The position numbers and the translations under genes are program-made. DNA of 53,086 nt from an uncultured Woeseia sp. (GTDB lineage: Bacteria; Pseudomonadota; Gammaproteobacteria; Steroidobacterales; Woeseiaceae): positions 1 to 53,086 of the forward strand of contig CALALV010000109.1 of NCBI GenBank assembly GCA_937925605.1. The letters are read 5' to 3'. Positions 32,252 through 41,936 of the stretch are shown in pieces. Below the pieces are notes generated by a model. The model saw nothing but the letters and a program-made list of their open reading frames with translations. It was not told the DNA's origin and ran no database searches. Numbering within the stretch: the first letter of the stretch is position 1; the number at the start of each line of letters is the position of its first letter.

Positions 32252-35200
32252 TCAGGGAGTCGCGGCACCCGGCGTCGCGCCGAGCGCGCGGCGCTCGCGC
32301 CACTCCAGCGTCGTAACCGTCAGCGCCGGCAGCATCGTCAGGGAGACGATTGCCGCGCCGATGATGCCGAACAGCACGATGGCGCCGACGCCGCGGTAGA
32401 GCTCGGTGCCCGCGCCCGGCATAAAAACGAGCGGCGACAGGCCGCAGATCGTCGTCAGCGTCGACATCGCGATCGGCCGCAGGCGCACCGCGACCGCTTC
32501 GCGCACGGCCTCGCGCGCCGTCACGGCCTCCTCGCGGATACGGCGCATCGCGCGGTCCACGATCAGGATCGGGTTGTTGACGACGGTGCCCATCAGGATC
32601 AGGAAACCGAGCATCGAGATCATGTCGAACGGCTGGTGCAGCGCATCGAGCCCGACCAGCGGCAGCAGGCTGCCGACGCCGTTGATCAGCGCGAGGCCGA
32701 CGATGCCGCCGGCGATGCCGAGCGGGATCGTCGTCATGATCAGGAGCGGGTAACCCCAGTGGCGGAAGATCGCCACGAGCAGCAGGTAGACGATGAGCAG
32801 CGCCACCGGGTAGTTGGCCGCGAGGGCGGCCTTGGTCGCGTCCAGCTGGTCGCTCGCGCCGGACAGGTCGACGCTGACGGACAGCGGCAGCTGTCCGTTC
32901 GCACGCAGGTAGCCGATCACGTCGTTCTGCACCATCTCGACGCCCTGCTCCAGCGGCACGGACTCCGGCGGGATGATGTTCAGCGTCACCGTGCGCTGGC
33001 CGTCGATACGGCGCACGGTACTGGTGTCGACGGTCTCGCGGATGGTCGCGAGCGACGACAGCGGCAGCACCGCGCCCTGCGGCGTGTAGACCGGCACCTC
33101 GCCCAGCCGGTCGAGGTTCGCCTGCCCGGCATCGCTGCCGAACAGGTAGATGTCGATCTTGTCGTCGGCCTGGAAGAACTCGTCGACGAACGCGCCGTCG
33201 GTGAGCGCCGCCACCGTGTAGCCGACGTCGCCCGCACTCATGCCGAGCTCCGCGGCGCGGTCCCAGTCCGGGCGCACCTCGACCAGCGGCTGGGCGAGCG
33301 ACAGTGACGACGGGCTCGACTGGATGCGCGGATTGTCGAATACCTCCAGCGCGCGGCGATAGGCGGCGAGCGCCGTGTCGTAGATGACCGCGAGATCCGG
33401 CCCTGAGAGGTCGAGGTTGATGCTGCGGGTGCCGCCGTCGTTGCTCGTGATGATCGAGCCGCGGGCCGCGAATGCGCGCATGCCCGGGTAGCTTTCGTAC
33501 TTTGCCGTCAGCGCGTCCATCAGCGCGTCGATGTGCGCCGGGTCCACGGTCTCGGAGATGATACGCAGGCCGTTCGGGTCGATGCTCAGGTTCATATACT
33601 TCATAGCCGGCACCGGCGTCTCGCCGCGCGCGAAACGCTCCGGGTCGTCGCCGACGAAGGGCAGGAAATAGTCCTGCACCTCGGCGCCGATCGCCGCCAT
33701 CGTCTCGAGGTTGTAGCCCGGCGGCGCGTTCATCGAGGCGAAGGTCTTAGGCTCCTCGCCCTCGGGCAGGTACTCGGCCGGCGGCGTCAGGAACAGGATG
33801 ATCGCGGCGCTGCCGAGCACGGTCGCCGCGATGGTCGCGCCGCGCCGCCTCGGCGTCGCGATCAGCCCGTCGACGCCATCCAGCAACCGCTGCCGCAGCG
33901 CCTGCACCCGCGCCGAGGGCTCGTGGCCGCTGCCGAACGACAGCCGGGCGCTCGCGGTCGGGATCAGCGTGATGGCGACCAGCATCGAAGCGAGAATCGA
34001 CGCGGCGATGGCGATCGCGATGTCGGAGTACAGCTGGCCGGCTTCCTCCTGGATGAACAGCACGGGCGTGAACACGAGGATCGTCGTCAACGTCGAGGCC
34101 AGCACGGCCGGCCAGACGTTCTGCACGCCCGCGATCGCGGCCCGTAGCCGGTCGCGACCGCGCCGCCGTTCGAGGTCGATGCTCTCGATCACGACGATAC
34201 TGTTGTCGAGCGTCATGCCGATCGCGAACGCGATGCCGGCGAGCGAGATCACGTTGATCGTCCGCCCGGTGGCCAACAGGCCGATGAAAGCGGCGATCGT
34301 GCAGATCGGGATGCCGATTACGCCGACGGCCGTCGCCCGCCCCGAGCGAAGGAACAGGTACATGACCAGCGTCGCGAACACGGCGCCGAGCCCGAGGTTG
34401 ATCCAGACATTCCTGATCGAGGCCTCGACGTAGCCGGCGTCCTCGGCGGTCAGCGACAGCTGCATGCCCGCGGGCTCGAGCAGCTCGCGGTTGATCTTCG
34501 CGACCCGCTCGAGCATCGCGTACTTGATGTCGATGACGTTCGAGCCGCTCTCCCGGCTGACGGCCAGCATCATCATCGGCTCGCCGTCCTTGAACGACAG
34601 GTTGCGGACCTCGAAGTGGTCGAAGTCGACGCGCGCAACGTCTTCCAGGCGAATGACGGTATCGCCGCGGCGCTCGATGATCAGTTCGCGCAGCGCGTCC
34701 ACGTCGTCGAAGCGGCCGACCGTGCGCAGCAGGTAGCGGCGCTTGCCGCTCTCGATCTCGCCGCCGGAGACGTCCTGGTTGCGCGCGCGCACGGCGTCGC
34801 GGACGTCGCCCACGGTCAGCTGCCGGTCAGCGAGGCGCGCGGGGTCGAGCACGATGCGCACCTGTCGCTCGGCGCCGCCCCAGACGTTGACCTCGGACAC
34901 GCCCGGCACGCTGGTCATCTGCGTGCGCACGTTGTCCTCGACGAAATCGCGCATCATGTCCATATCGAGCCCGCGCGGATTGCCCTGCAGCGGCGACAGC
35001 GCGAAGTACATGAACGAGTTCGCCGAGAACGAGCTCGCGTAGACGCGCGGCTCGTCGACGTTGACCGGGTAGGACGGGACCTGGTTCAGCGCATTGTTGA
35101 CGCGGATCAGCGTCTCCGTGATGTCCACGCCGAACGGGAAGTCCAGCTCGATCGTGGCGCGACCGCTGGAGGCACTCGCTTCCAGTCGCCGCAGGTTCGG

Positions 35201-35416
35201 CACCGTGCGCAGGTATTCTTCCTGCTCGATCAGGATTTCCTTCTCGATGTCCTGCGGGGTAGCGCCCGGCCAGGCCGTCTGCACGGAGATCGTGCGTACT
35301 TCGAGGTCCGGGATCATCTGCACCGGGATGCGGAACGCAGCCAGCATGCCGAGCACGACGACGATCAGCGTGCCGACCGCCATCAGGATGCCGTTGCGGA
35401 CTATCGCGTCGAACAT
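32252..35416 (-). CDS. RND-superfamily efflux pump, inner-membrane subunit
   Basis: The protein has 1054 residues, full length for AcrB/MexF-type transporters. The start 'MFDAIVRNGILMAVGTLIVV' gives TM1, followed by periplasmic porter sequence ('VQTAWPGATPQDIEKEI'). The TM2-6 block has 'FIGLLATGRTINVISLAGIA'. D404 in 'GMTLDNSIVVIES' marks TM4, and the second half repeats the pattern. Only one TM4 acidic residue is apparent, unlike the double Asp of AcrB. It is 10 bp downstream of its adaptor gene, and no TolC-like gene is nearby, so it probably shares a distant outer-membrane channel. The substrate cannot be predicted. Confidence 0.92.
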   Translation of the reverse strand: MFDAIVRNGILMAVGTLIVVVLGMLAAFRIPVQMIPDLEVRTISVQTAWPGATPQDIEKEILIEQEEYLRTVPNLRRLEASASSGRATIELDFPFGVDITETLIRVNNALNQVPSYPVNVDEPRVYASSFSANSFMYFALSPLQGNPRGLDMDMMRDFVEDNVRTQMTSVPGVSEVNVWGGAERQVRIVLDPARLADRQLTVGDVRDAVRARNQDVSGGEIESGKRRYLLRTVGRFDDVDALRELIIERRGDTVIRLEDVARVDFDHFEVRNLSFKDGEPMMMLAVSRESGSNVIDIKYAMLERVAKINRELLEPAGMQLSLTAEDAGYVEASIRNVWINLGLGAVFATLVMYLFLRSGRATAVGVIGIPICTIAAFIGLLATGRTINVISLAGIAFAIGMTLDNSIVVIESIDLERRRGRDRLRAAIAGVQNVWPAVLASTLTTILVFTPVLFIQEEAGQLYSDIAIAIAASILASMLVAITLIPTASARLSFGSGHEPSARVQALRQRLLDGVDGLIATPRRRGATIAATVLGSAAIILFLTPPAEYLPEGEEPKTFASMNAPPGYNLETMAAIGAEVQDYFLPFVGDDPERFARGETPVPAMKYMNLSIDPNGLRIISETVDPAHIDALMDALTAKYESYPGMRAFAARGSIITSNDGGTRSINLDLSGPDLAVIYDTALAAYRRALEVFDNPRIQSSPSSLSLAQPLVEVRPDWDRAAELGMSAGDVGYTVAALTDGAFVDEFFQADDKIDIYLFGSDAGQANLDRLGEVPVYTPQGAVLPLSSLATIRETVDTSTVRRIDGQRTVTLNIIPPESVPLEQGVEMVQNDVIGYLRANGQLPLSVSVDLSGASDQLDATKAALAANYPVALLIVYLLLVAIFRHWGYPLLIMTTIPLGIAGGIVGLALINGVGSLLPLVGLDALHQPFDMISMLGFLILMGTVVNNPILIVDRAMRRIREEAVTAREAVREAVAVRLRPIAMSTLTTICGLSPLVFMPGAGTELYRGVGAIVLFGIIGAAIVSLTMLPALTVTTLEWRERRALGATPGAATP

Positions 35417-35426
35417 CGCGCCGCCC

Positions 35427-36497
35427 TCAACCGCCCTGCACGGTCACGGCCTGGCCGTCCTGCAGCGCTTCGTTGCCGCGCGTGACGACGGTCGCACCGG
35501 CCTCGAGCCCGGAGCGGATCTCGACGAAGCCGTCGAACTGCAGACCGCTCTCGACGATGCGCTCGCTGACGCGCGGCAGCTCGGTGTCGCGCTGCACGAC
35601 CCAGACGACCTCGCGACCGTCCGGGTAGCGCAGCAGCGCGTCGCGCGGCACCACCACGCCGCGGCGCTGCTCGTCGATGTGCAGCGCGGCGCGGGCGGAC
35701 ATGCCGGGCGTGATCGCACGCGAATCCGGCGCGTCCGCGATGACGCGCAGCAGGAAGGTGCGGGCCGTCGGATCCTTGACCGGGACGATAGCGGCGATGC
35801 GCCCGTCGGCGGAGAAACCCGGCGATGCGTCGGACCCGAGCTCCACGCGGGTGTCCGTAGACAGGGCCGCGTAATGCTCCTGCGGTACGCGGAAGTCGAA
35901 GCGCAGGTTGCCGACGTCGACCAGCTCGACCAGGCCGTTGCCCGGGCTGACCCATTCGCCGACGTCGGCGAGCCGGCGGCTGATCACGCCCGCGAAGGGC
36001 GCGACGACGTCGTGCCGGCGCACGACCGCGCGCTGCTGCCGGACCGCCGCCTCGCTCGCCGCGAGCGCCGCCTCGTCCTGCCGCACCTCGGCGCGCAGGC
36101 TGCGTATCTGGGTTTCGGGGATGGCATTGATGCGCCCGACGCGCTCGGCCTCCGCGAGGCGCCGCGTCGAATCTTCGAGCGCCGCGCGGGCTTCTTCGAG
36201 CCCGGCTTCGGCACGCTCCAGCGCCAGGCTCTCGAGCTCCGGGTCCAGCCGCACGACGACGTCGCCGGCCTCGACACGGTCGCCGGCGTCCACGCGCATC
36301 GCGGCGACGAGCCCGCCGATCGACGGCGACAGCACCGCCGAACGCGGCGAGGTAACCGTGCCGCTGACCCGCACGATGCGCACGATCGGCTGTTCGCCGG
36401 CGTTCGCCACGACCACGGGCGGCGCGTCCGCGCGCTGCGCGGCGGCCGGCAGCGCGACGGCGAGGAACACGGGCAACAGGCGTGCGATGAGCTTCAT
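35427..36497 (-). CDS. RND efflux periplasmic adaptor (membrane fusion protein)
   Basis: ATG at 36497 gives a clean signal peptide 'MKLIARLLPVFLAVALPAAA' and is preferred over TTG at 36515. The 356-residue product has the biotinyl-lipoyl half-motifs ('GGLVAAMRVDAGDRVEAGDVV' and 'VVAPFAGVISRRL'). They flank a long alpha-hairpin (about 95-160, Ala/Glu/Arg-rich). Beta-barrel and membrane-proximal domains follow. No lipobox is seen. It pairs with the transporter gene 10 bp downstream and bridges the inner-membrane pump to an outer-membrane channel. No dedicated regulator lies next to it. Confidence 0.9.
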   Translation of the reverse strand: MKLIARLLPVFLAVALPAAAQRADAPPVVVANAGEQPIVRIVRVSGTVTSPRSAVLSPSIGGLVAAMRVDAGDRVEAGDVVVRLDPELESLALERAEAGLEEARAALEDSTRRLAEAERVGRINAIPETQIRSLRAEVRQDEAALAASEAAVRQQRAVVRRHDVVAPFAGVISRRLADVGEWVSPGNGLVELVDVGNLRFDFRVPQEHYAALSTDTRVELGSDASPGFSADGRIAAIVPVKDPTARTFLLRVIADAPDSRAITPGMSARAALHIDEQRRGVVVPRDALLRYPDGREVVWVVQRDTELPRVSERIVESGLQFDGFVEIRSGLEAGATVVTRGNEALQDGQAVTVQGG

Positions 36498-36624
36498 CGG
36501 GACCCCGTCTGTCAAAGTTCTTTATACAAGTGTGGCGGCCGCGAGTGAGCCCGGCAATTGTTTCCGGTTGTAAGTGCGACCGCCCCGGGTACCGTTTTCC
36601 GCGGCAGCGCAGGCCGCGCGGGGC

Positions 36625-38397
36625 CTACAGCGGCCAGACCAGCAGGATCATCGGCACGCCGACCGCGATGATGATGATCTCGAGCGGCAGCCCCATGCGC
36701 CAGTAGTCGCCGAAGTGGTAGCCGCCCGGGCCCATGACCAGGGTGTTGTTCTTGTGGCCGATCGGGGTCAGGAACGCGCAGGACGCAGCCACGGCGACGG
36801 CCATCAGGAACGCGTCCGGGTTCACGCCGAAGCGATTGGCGGTCTCGACCGCAATCGGCGCGGCGATCACGGCGGTGGCCGTGTTGTTCATGACGTCGGA
36901 CAGGGTCATCGTCACGATCATCAGCAGCGTCAGGATCGCGACCGGCGACAGGTCCGCCGCGACGCTGACGATGCCGTCGACGATCAGGCCGGTGCCGCCG
37001 GTCGTCTCCAGCGCGATGCCGATCGGAATCATCGAACCCAGCAGCACGATGACCGGCCACTCGATCGACTCGTACACGCTGCGTATCGGCACGATGTTGA
37101 ACGCGACGTAGGCAGCGGCGACGGCGCCGAGTGCGACCGGCAGGTAGACGAGCCCGATGCTGGCCGCGCCGATGGCGAGCGCGAACAGCCCGATCGCGAG
37201 CCCGGCCTTGTCGCGCTGGATCACGCGTTGCCCGCGGTCGGCGAGCGGCAGGAAACCGAGGCGGCCGACGACGTCGCTCATGCGCTCCTCGCCGCCGAGC
37301 AGCAGCAACACGTCGCCGGGCCGTATCTCCAGCTTGCGAACGTTGTCGCGGAAGCGGCGACCCTGCCGGGACACGCCGACCAGCGCGACGCCGTAGCGGT
37401 ACAGGAGCCGCTGCTGTGCCGCGGTGCGCCCGGCCAGCGGCGAGTTCTCCGCGACCACGGCCTCCTGCAGCACGAGGTCTTCGTCCTTAAGCGCGGCGAC
37501 GCCGGTGCCGACGTAGTCGAGGCCCAGGTTGCCGAGCAGGTCCTCGATCGCCTCGGGGCCCGCCTCGACAACGAGAATATCGCCGGCGCGTATCTCGACG
37601 CGGCGGGCGAGCCCGGGCATGCGCTGGCCGCGGCGGACCAGCCCGATGATCTCGACGTCGCTCTTCTCGGCGTCCTCGTCGAGGTCGCTGACCCTGCGGC
37701 CGATGATGCGCGAGTCGTCTTTGACCCGGACCTCGGCAATGTAGTTCTCGAGGTCGAAGAAGTCCTTCGTCGTCGGCGAGCCCTGCGCGTGCTTCGGGAT
37801 CAGGCGCCAGCCGACCAGCGCCAGGTAGGCGACCCCGACCGTCGCGCAGGCCAGCCCGACCGGCGCGAAATCGAACATGCGGTAGGGTTCGCCGAGCGCG
37901 TCGCCGCGGTACTCGGCGATCACGATGTTCGGCGGCGTGCCGATCAGCGTGATCATGCCGCCGAGGATAGACGCGAAGGACAGCGGCATCAGCGACAGTG
38001 CCGGGCTGCGCTTCGCTTTCGCCGCGGCCTGCATCTCGACCGGCATCAGCAGCGCGAGCGCGGCCACGTTGTTCATCAGCGCGGACAGCGCGGCCGCGAT
38101 CGAGGACATCACGGTGATATGGGTCCCGAGGCGCCGCGACGAGTCGATGACCAGCCGCGCGACCAGCTCGACGGCCCCGGAGTTCAGCAAGCCGCGACTC
38201 ACCACGAGCACGAACGCGATGATGATCGTGGCCGGGTGGCCGAAGCCGGCGAACGCGTTGTCGACCGGCACGACGCCGGCGAGCACGGCCACGAGCAGGG
38301 CCGTGAACGCGACCAGGTCGTAGCGCCAGCGTCCCCAGACCAGGAACACGAAGACGAAGCCGAGCAGCGTGAACAGGATGGCCTGGTCTGTCGTCAT
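36625..38397 (-). CDS. SLC13/DASS-type permease with two RCK_C domains
   Basis: The protein has 590 residues. N-terminal helices include 'LMNNVAALALLMPVEMQAA' and the substrate/Na+ motif 'GTPPNIVIAEY'. A soluble insert (about 210-385) contains two TrkA-C/RCK_C domains ('RRVEIRAGDILVVEAGPE' and 'RKLEIRPGDVLLLLGGEER'). A second transmembrane half carries 'SDVMNNTATAVIAAPIAV' and 'TPIGHKNN'. Proteins of this layout transport divalent anions such as sulfate, phosphate or dicarboxylates. The repeated SNT-like motifs are seen on both halves. The gene is separate from the efflux operon (127-bp gap) and divergent from a small exported protein. Confidence 0.88.
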   Translation of the reverse strand: MTTDQAILFTLLGFVFVFLVWGRWRYDLVAFTALLVAVLAGVVPVDNAFAGFGHPATIIIAFVLVVSRGLLNSGAVELVARLVIDSSRRLGTHITVMSSIAAALSALMNNVAALALLMPVEMQAAAKAKRSPALSLMPLSFASILGGMITLIGTPPNIVIAEYRGDALGEPYRMFDFAPVGLACATVGVAYLALVGWRLIPKHAQGSPTTKDFFDLENYIAEVRVKDDSRIIGRRVSDLDEDAEKSDVEIIGLVRRGQRMPGLARRVEIRAGDILVVEAGPEAIEDLLGNLGLDYVGTGVAALKDEDLVLQEAVVAENSPLAGRTAAQQRLLYRYGVALVGVSRQGRRFRDNVRKLEIRPGDVLLLLGGEERMSDVVGRLGFLPLADRGQRVIQRDKAGLAIGLFALAIGAASIGLVYLPVALGAVAAAYVAFNIVPIRSVYESIEWPVIVLLGSMIPIGIALETTGGTGLIVDGIVSVAADLSPVAILTLLMIVTMTLSDVMNNTATAVIAAPIAVETANRFGVNPDAFLMAVAVAASCAFLTPIGHKNNTLVMGPGGYHFGDYWRMGLPLEIIIIAVGVPMILLVWPL

Positions 38398-38634
38398 GCG
38401 AGGTCCCGTTGCGGTCGTCGGAGCCGGCGGGCTCTAGCGCCGTCACCGGGATCGGGGAGTATCGCACAGGCCCGCGGCGCGGCGACCCGGTCGCACAGCC
38501 GGAGCTGCGCCGGCGATCCTCCTGACATGATTTTTTCGTGGTCCCGCCGAACTGCCGGCACCCCGCCGCAGTCCAAGGGAGGTCGGATCGCACGGCGGCC
38601 AGATCGGGCCGAGGCAGTCCGCGGAGGAATACCC

Positions 38635-39042
38635 ATGATCCGCACACTCCCACTCCTGCTCGGCGCCCTGCTCGCCTTTCCGGCGGCTGCCGAAAAGCTG
38701 CCCGCCGCCGAGTTCGAGAAGGCGCTGAAAGATTCAATCCGCGACGTGAACAGTCGCCTGCCGCGCATGCTCGACAACGACATCCGCTGGGAGAAAGTCT
38801 CCGGCGGCAACCGGCGCCTGCGTTACCACTACACGCTGGTCAACTACGACGCCGCCCAGGTCGACGCGGCGCTCCTGAAAAAACGACAGGCGCCGCGCGA
38901 ACTCGCGTCGAGCTGCAGCCCGAACATGGCGCTGTACATCGAAAACGACGTGACGCTGAGCTACGAGTACCGCGGCCGCGACGGCCGCGAGGTCATGACG
39001 ATCACGGTCACGCCGGCGATGTGCCGGCAGGCGCGCCGCTGA
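38635..39042 (+). CDS. Small exported hypothetical protein
   Basis: ATG at 38635 is preceded by GCGGAGGAA at ideal spacing. The 135-residue precursor has signal peptide 'MIRTLPLLLGALLAFPAAA'. The mature protein of about 115 residues contains two cysteines ('SSCSPN' and 'AMCRQ'), likely disulfide-linked. Beta-strand-like stretches 'RLRYHYTLVNYDAAQVD' and 'DVTLSYEYRGRDGREVM' suggest a compact beta-sheet fold. I recognise no family. It is divergent from the permease gene across 237 bp that contain no obvious other feature. Confidence 0.75.
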   Translation: MIRTLPLLLGALLAFPAAAEKLPAAEFEKALKDSIRDVNSRLPRMLDNDIRWEKVSGGNRRLRYHYTLVNYDAAQVDAALLKKRQAPRELASSCSPNMALYIENDVTLSYEYRGRDGREVMTITVTPAMCRQARR

Positions 39043-39227
39043 CAACAGGTCAACCGGTCCCGAGACCTGTCGCACCCGGACCCGGCACGCGCTGCTAAAA
39101 TTACCAGCACAGCCCGGCGCGACGGCAGGCTAGCCGACCGTCGCGTGGCTGTGCCGCGAGCCGAAGCTGCTGGTCGTCCACGGGTGCCTGCTCGCGCGGC
39201 GCCGACGCCACGACGGGGTTGATGCCG

Positions 39228-39428
39228 ATGAATGCGAGGACCTACTGCATCGCGAGCGGCTGCCTGTTCACGCTGGTGGCGCTCTTTCACCTTTACCGCG
39301 CGCTGAACGACATCCCGCTCGTCGTCGGCGACTGGCCCGTGCCGGTCGCGTTGACCTGGCTCGGCGTGGTCTTGCCCTGCGCATTCGCGGCCTGGGCGTT
39401 CCGCCTGGCGGCGCGGCAGCCCGCGTAG
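39228..39428 (+). CDS. Small two-helix membrane protein
   Basis: ATG at 39228 (GGGG 9 bases upstream) gives 66 residues. ATG at 39222 would add two. Two hydrophobic helices are seen, 'CIASGCLFTLVALFHLYRAL' and 'ALTWLGVVLPCAFAAWAF', joined by 'NDIPLVVGDWPVP'. No family is assigned, although short proteins of this kind are common. The GDSL hydrolase gene starts 8 bp downstream, so the two are probably cotranscribed. Confidence 0.65.
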   Translation: MNARTYCIASGCLFTLVALFHLYRALNDIPLVVGDWPVPVALTWLGVVLPCAFAAWAFRLAARQPA

Positions 39429-39436
39429 CTCCTGCG

Positions 39437-40183
39437 GTGGCCCTGCATTACGCGCTGCGCACGCTGCTGCTCGGGCCGGTGATCGTGCCCGAGGGACTGT
39501 GGCTGCGCTGGCACACGCCGCACCTGCTCACGCCGCCGGGTGACACGGCCGGCCACTCTGGCGAAGGTCCGCCGCTGTCGCTGCTGCTGGCGGGCGATTC
39601 CGCCATCGCCGGGGTTGGCGCCGACACCTGGCAGCAGACGCTCATCGGCCAGCTGCTACCGCTGCTCGTCGCGACCCGCCGGGTCGACTGGCGGGTTGTT
39701 GCAACGAGCGGTCACCGCTCGGCCGACATGCTGCTTGCGCTCGAGGCGCTGCCGCCGCTCGCTGTCGACGTCGCCGTGCTCTCGGTCGGTGCCAACGACA
39801 TCATCGGCCAGACGCCCCGGCGCCGCTGGGAGAAGGTGCGGCCCGCCCTGATCCAGACGCTGAAGACCCGCTGCGGCGCGCGGCGCATCGTCGTCTGCGG
39901 ACTGCCGCCGATCCACCGCTGCCTGACCCTGCCGCAGCCGCTGCGCCGGCACCTCGGGCAGCGGGCGCTGGAACTGACCCGCGAACTCGAGCAGACGGCG
40001 GCGGCCGACCCGGCGTTGGCCTACTTCGATCTCGAGTGGGCCGGCGACTCGCAGCTGCTCGCTCGTGACGGCATCCACCCGGGACCGCCGGCCTACGCCG
40101 AGTGGGCGCGCCGGCTGTTACCGCTGGTGGCGCCGCCGGAGGCGTTGCCGGATCAGAGCCGGTTCTGCAATTCGAACGAGTAG
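39437..40183 (+). CDS. SGNH/GDSL-family hydrolase
   Basis: The 248-residue protein starts at GTG. Block I is 'LLLAGDSAIAGVG' with the nucleophilic Ser in GDSAIAG. Block III 'SVGANDIIG' gives the oxyanion Asn. Block V 'ARDGIHPGPPAY' gives the Asp-x-x-His pair. SGNH enzymes are esterases, lipases or acetyl-hydrolases. The N-terminus is hydrophobic ('YALRTLLLGPVIVPEGLWL') and may be a membrane anchor rather than a cleaved signal. The 3' end overlaps the convergent di-heme lipoprotein gene by 31 bp. The substrate is unknown. Confidence 0.85.
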   Translation: MALHYALRTLLLGPVIVPEGLWLRWHTPHLLTPPGDTAGHSGEGPPLSLLLAGDSAIAGVGADTWQQTLIGQLLPLLVATRRVDWRVVATSGHRSADMLLALEALPPLAVDVAVLSVGANDIIGQTPRRRWEKVRPALIQTLKTRCGARRIVVCGLPPIHRCLTLPQPLRRHLGQRALELTRELEQTAAADPALAYFDLEWAGDSQLLARDGIHPGPPAYAEWARRLLPLVAPPEALPDQSRFCNSNE

Positions 40184-41922
40184 GTGCGATAGGCCGGCGC
40201 TTCGGTGAAGGTCAGCGTGTCGCCTGCCGCCGGCGGGCTCGCGCTGCCGAGCGTGTAGGTGACGTAGCCGTACGGGTAGCGCGTCGTGCCGTCCGGTGCC
40301 GTGATCTCCGCCCAGTCGTCGTCGCTGTAAGGCACGAGCCCCGGCGCGCTCGCGTCGCCGCTGTTCGTCAGCAGCAGGCCGAAGTAGTCGCCGAGCTGCA
40401 CCTGCTGGATCATCTGGTTCGTGTTGACGGGCATCCAGTCATCCGCGCTGTCCTGCGCGCGCGGCGCGCCGACGAAGACCACGTCGAGCTCGATCGTGCT
40501 GCCGTCGCCGGGCTTGCGGCGCAGGACCATTGGCGCGGCGTGCACCGGGCTGTCGTCCGCGGCCTTCGCGACGAAGCGCCACTGGTACAGGTCGCCGTCC
40601 GTGTTCGCGCGCATCCGCGAGTCGAGCACGACCAGCGACTGCCCTGCCGGCACGCTGTCCTGCTGCGGGCGGTCGACCATGATCGACTCGTGCTCCTTCG
40701 GGGGCCGTGGGACGCGCTTCAGCTTCGGGTTGGCCGGCTCCGGCCGGGCGCTGCCGTCGATCATCCACTTCGAGTACTCGACCTCAAGCAAGTTGATCTC
40801 CGCGGCACTCGCGAGGTAGTCCTGGTTCCAGGTCGCATCCTGCACCTGCTGCCCTGCGTAGAAGTCCTGCAGCACCAGCGGCGGCATCCACGGCAGCTTG
40901 TGGTACTGGTCCGTCTGCCAGCCGTCGGACGCGATCGCGGTCGTCAGTTCCTGGCCCAGCGTCAGGCCGGCGTAGCGGGTCGCGTAGGAATTCATGCCTA
41001 GCATGTTGTAAGGCGACACCCGGTGGCACTCGGTGCAGGCGTTCTGCGGGTCGTCGAGGTGGTACAGGTTGCAGTTCCACGGCTCGAAGTATTCGCCCGG
41101 GCCGGCGTCGACGAAGAAAAACGGCCCGAGCGGATTGGACGGCACCATCGGCTGCGCGTAGCCCTCCCAGGACACCCGGTCCACGCGTACCTGGTCGATC
41201 CACGGCGTGTGGATGAATGCATCCGACGAGTGGCAGCGCTCGCACTGGAAGTCTTCCTTGATCGTCTTGATGTCCGACCAGAATTCCTTGCCGCCCGCGC
41301 TGAACGGCGACACGACAACCTTCGACGACTTCTCCTTGCCGTTGTCGAAGTACTGCAGGTAGGCGGTCGCGCCGGTGCGCGGGTGGTGGCCGATGACCGC
41401 CATGTCCGGCGAGTACGGCAGCCGCGGGTCGGTAATCTCCTTCATCGAGTACTGGCGCACGAGGAAGGTCCACTGCACTTCCGGGTTGCTGCCCGGCTGC
41501 CGGCCGACGACCGTGTACGGGTTCGACTGGCCGTCGCCGCCCGTGGCCGCCTCGATCTGCGTGGGCAGGACCATCGGCCGGTCCGAGCGCATGTTGTGCC
41601 GGTAGTTCGCGGGCGTGCTGTCGTTGACGGTCACCGGGACAAACTTGCCGTTCACCGGCACCCAGCCGCCTTCCGGCATGCCGTCGCCCCAGACGGTGAT
41701 GTCGTTGAACGTGCCGAGCGCCTCCCCGGTCTTCGCCACGAACACGGCCCAGTGATCCTCGCCCGGCGGCGTCGGGGTCGTCGGACAGGCAGTGCTCGAC
41801 GTCGCCGGCAAGGTAGGCGTGGCGGCCGGCGAACCATCGGCGCACGCCCCTGTCCCGGCGGGTTGCGAACACGCGGCCAGGACCAGTGCCACGCCTGCGA
41901 TCGTCATTGTCAGCTTGTGCAT
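40153..41922 (-). CDS. Di-heme c-type cytochrome lipoprotein of the LodAB operon
   Basis: ATG at 41922 with AAAGGAA upstream gives 589 residues. The lipobox 'LVLAAC' gives C18, followed by a Thr/Pro/Ala linker. Heme-c sites are C227-ERC-H231 and C296-TEC-H300. A block of 'NMLGMNSYATRYAG' may offer methionine ligands. The C-terminal part (about 400-589) is beta-rich ('SLVVLDSRMRANTDGDLYQW'). I recognise no named family. It lies 14 bp downstream of the LodB-like gene, in one operon with the LodA-like quinoprotein gene. I infer that it accepts electrons from that enzyme, which would make the system a dehydrogenase feeding the respiratory chain. Direct evidence is lacking. Confidence 0.72.
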   Translation of the reverse strand: MHKLTMTIAGVALVLAACSQPAGTGACADGSPAATPTLPATSSTACPTTPTPPGEDHWAVFVAKTGEALGTFNDITVWGDGMPEGGWVPVNGKFVPVTVNDSTPANYRHNMRSDRPMVLPTQIEAATGGDGQSNPYTVVGRQPGSNPEVQWTFLVRQYSMKEITDPRLPYSPDMAVIGHHPRTGATAYLQYFDNGKEKSSKVVVSPFSAGGKEFWSDIKTIKEDFQCERCHSSDAFIHTPWIDQVRVDRVSWEGYAQPMVPSNPLGPFFFVDAGPGEYFEPWNCNLYHLDDPQNACTECHRVSPYNMLGMNSYATRYAGLTLGQELTTAIASDGWQTDQYHKLPWMPPLVLQDFYAGQQVQDATWNQDYLASAAEINLLEVEYSKWMIDGSARPEPANPKLKRVPRPPKEHESIMVDRPQQDSVPAGQSLVVLDSRMRANTDGDLYQWRFVAKAADDSPVHAAPMVLRRKPGDGSTIELDVVFVGAPRAQDSADDWMPVNTNQMIQQVQLGDYFGLLLTNSGDASAPGLVPYSDDDWAEITAPDGTTRYPYGYVTYTLGSASPPAAGDTLTFTEAPAYRTYSFELQNRL

Positions 41923-41936
41923 CGTCACGTTTCCTT

